64,000 bases of DNA from Bacteroides zhangwenhongii (GTDB lineage: Bacteria > Bacteroidota > Bacteroidia > Bacteroidales > Bacteroidaceae). This document shows positions 63,954-64,000 of this stretch, piece by piece (the stretch's first letter is position 1; each line of letters starts with the position of its first letter). The position numbers were made by a program, and so were the translations under genes. Location of the stretch: assembly GCF_009193325.2 (NCBI RefSeq), contig NZ_CP059856.1, positions 2,418,001-2,482,000 of the forward strand, read 5' to 3'. Below the pieces are notes generated by a model, which ran no database searches, was not told the DNA's origin, and worked only from the letters and a program-made list of their open reading frames with translations.

Positions 63954-64000
63954 TTATTTTGAATTAGCGTTAATAATCAATTTCTCCAAAAATCTGATTT
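63954..64000 (-). CDS. C-terminal end of an unidentified gene (partial)
   Basis: The minus strand reads ...RFLEKLIINANSK then TAA at 63954-63956, six bases before the secG start. Too short to identify; the position suggests it shares a transcript with secG. Confidence 0.4.
   Translation of the reverse strand, partial: IRFLEKLIINANSK

Overview
The window looks like chromosomal DNA of a gut Bacteroides, close to the thetaiotaomicron/ovatus group. The signs are promoters of the Bacteroides type (TTTG, 19-21 bases, TAnnTTTG), a SusC/SusD pair, a tmRNA whose tag reads GETNYALAA, a tRNA-Trp without encoded CCA, lipoproteins with Bacteroidetes signal peptides, and household genes in familiar Bacteroidales order (zapB-like/zapA/rny; hpt-adk-obgE-pgeF; secG). 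These statements come from reading motifs; no database search was possible.

Layout. 1-2.1 kb: a partial surface protein gene, a 305-bp invertible promoter segment bounded by 21-bp inverted repeats, and a tyrosine recombinase, which together form a phase-variation switch read here in the OFF orientation. 2.4-5.2 kb: a histone-like protein, an AlbA_2 protein, an unknown protein, and the ruin of a KamA-type radical SAM gene. 5.2-12 kb: NCS2 permease, Tsx-like DUF5020 protein and a SusC/SusD pair. 12.1-15.2 kb: a glycosylase-like protein, an ArsC/Spx-like protein, tRNA-Trp and a VWA protein. 15.4-19.4 kb: a five-gene operon joining phospholipid enzymes to an ECF sigma factor and a membrane/TonB-type protein. 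19.4-24.1 kb: pyridoxamine kinase, lutABC, YbaN-like protein and a nucleosidase.

24.1-29.2 kb is a visibly A+T-rich accessory block: a WYL regulator, viaA- and ravA-type genes, and a GINPS protein of UDG-like appearance. It is followed by an HU-like protein paired with a lysine-less P-loop SF2 helicase (29.6-32.1 kb). 32.3-44 kb is mostly core: zapA, rny, cutC, a transglutaminase-like lipoprotein, an exported C1 peptidase, a heparinase II/III-like protein with a partner, and dinB. 44.1-48.4 kb carries a HigBA-type toxin-antitoxin pair, a four-gene envelope operon of unknown function, a strongly folded candidate small RNA and tmRNA. 48.6-57 kb: GH3 glycosidase, B3/B4 protein, pgeF, obgE, adk, hpt and a POT peptide transporter. 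57-64 kb: layered inverted repeats, nnr, an ISAs1-type insertion sequence, DUF4831 and PqqD proteins, an MFS transporter and secG.

The best-supported unusual items are the invertible promoter; the exact IS boundaries (19-bp inverted repeats, 9-bp target duplication), which show that the IS entered the last codons of nnr; the twice-stopped and internally deleted KamA relic; the WYL/ViaA/RavA block; the HU/GxGAT-helicase pair; and the hairpin RNA candidate beside tmRNA.
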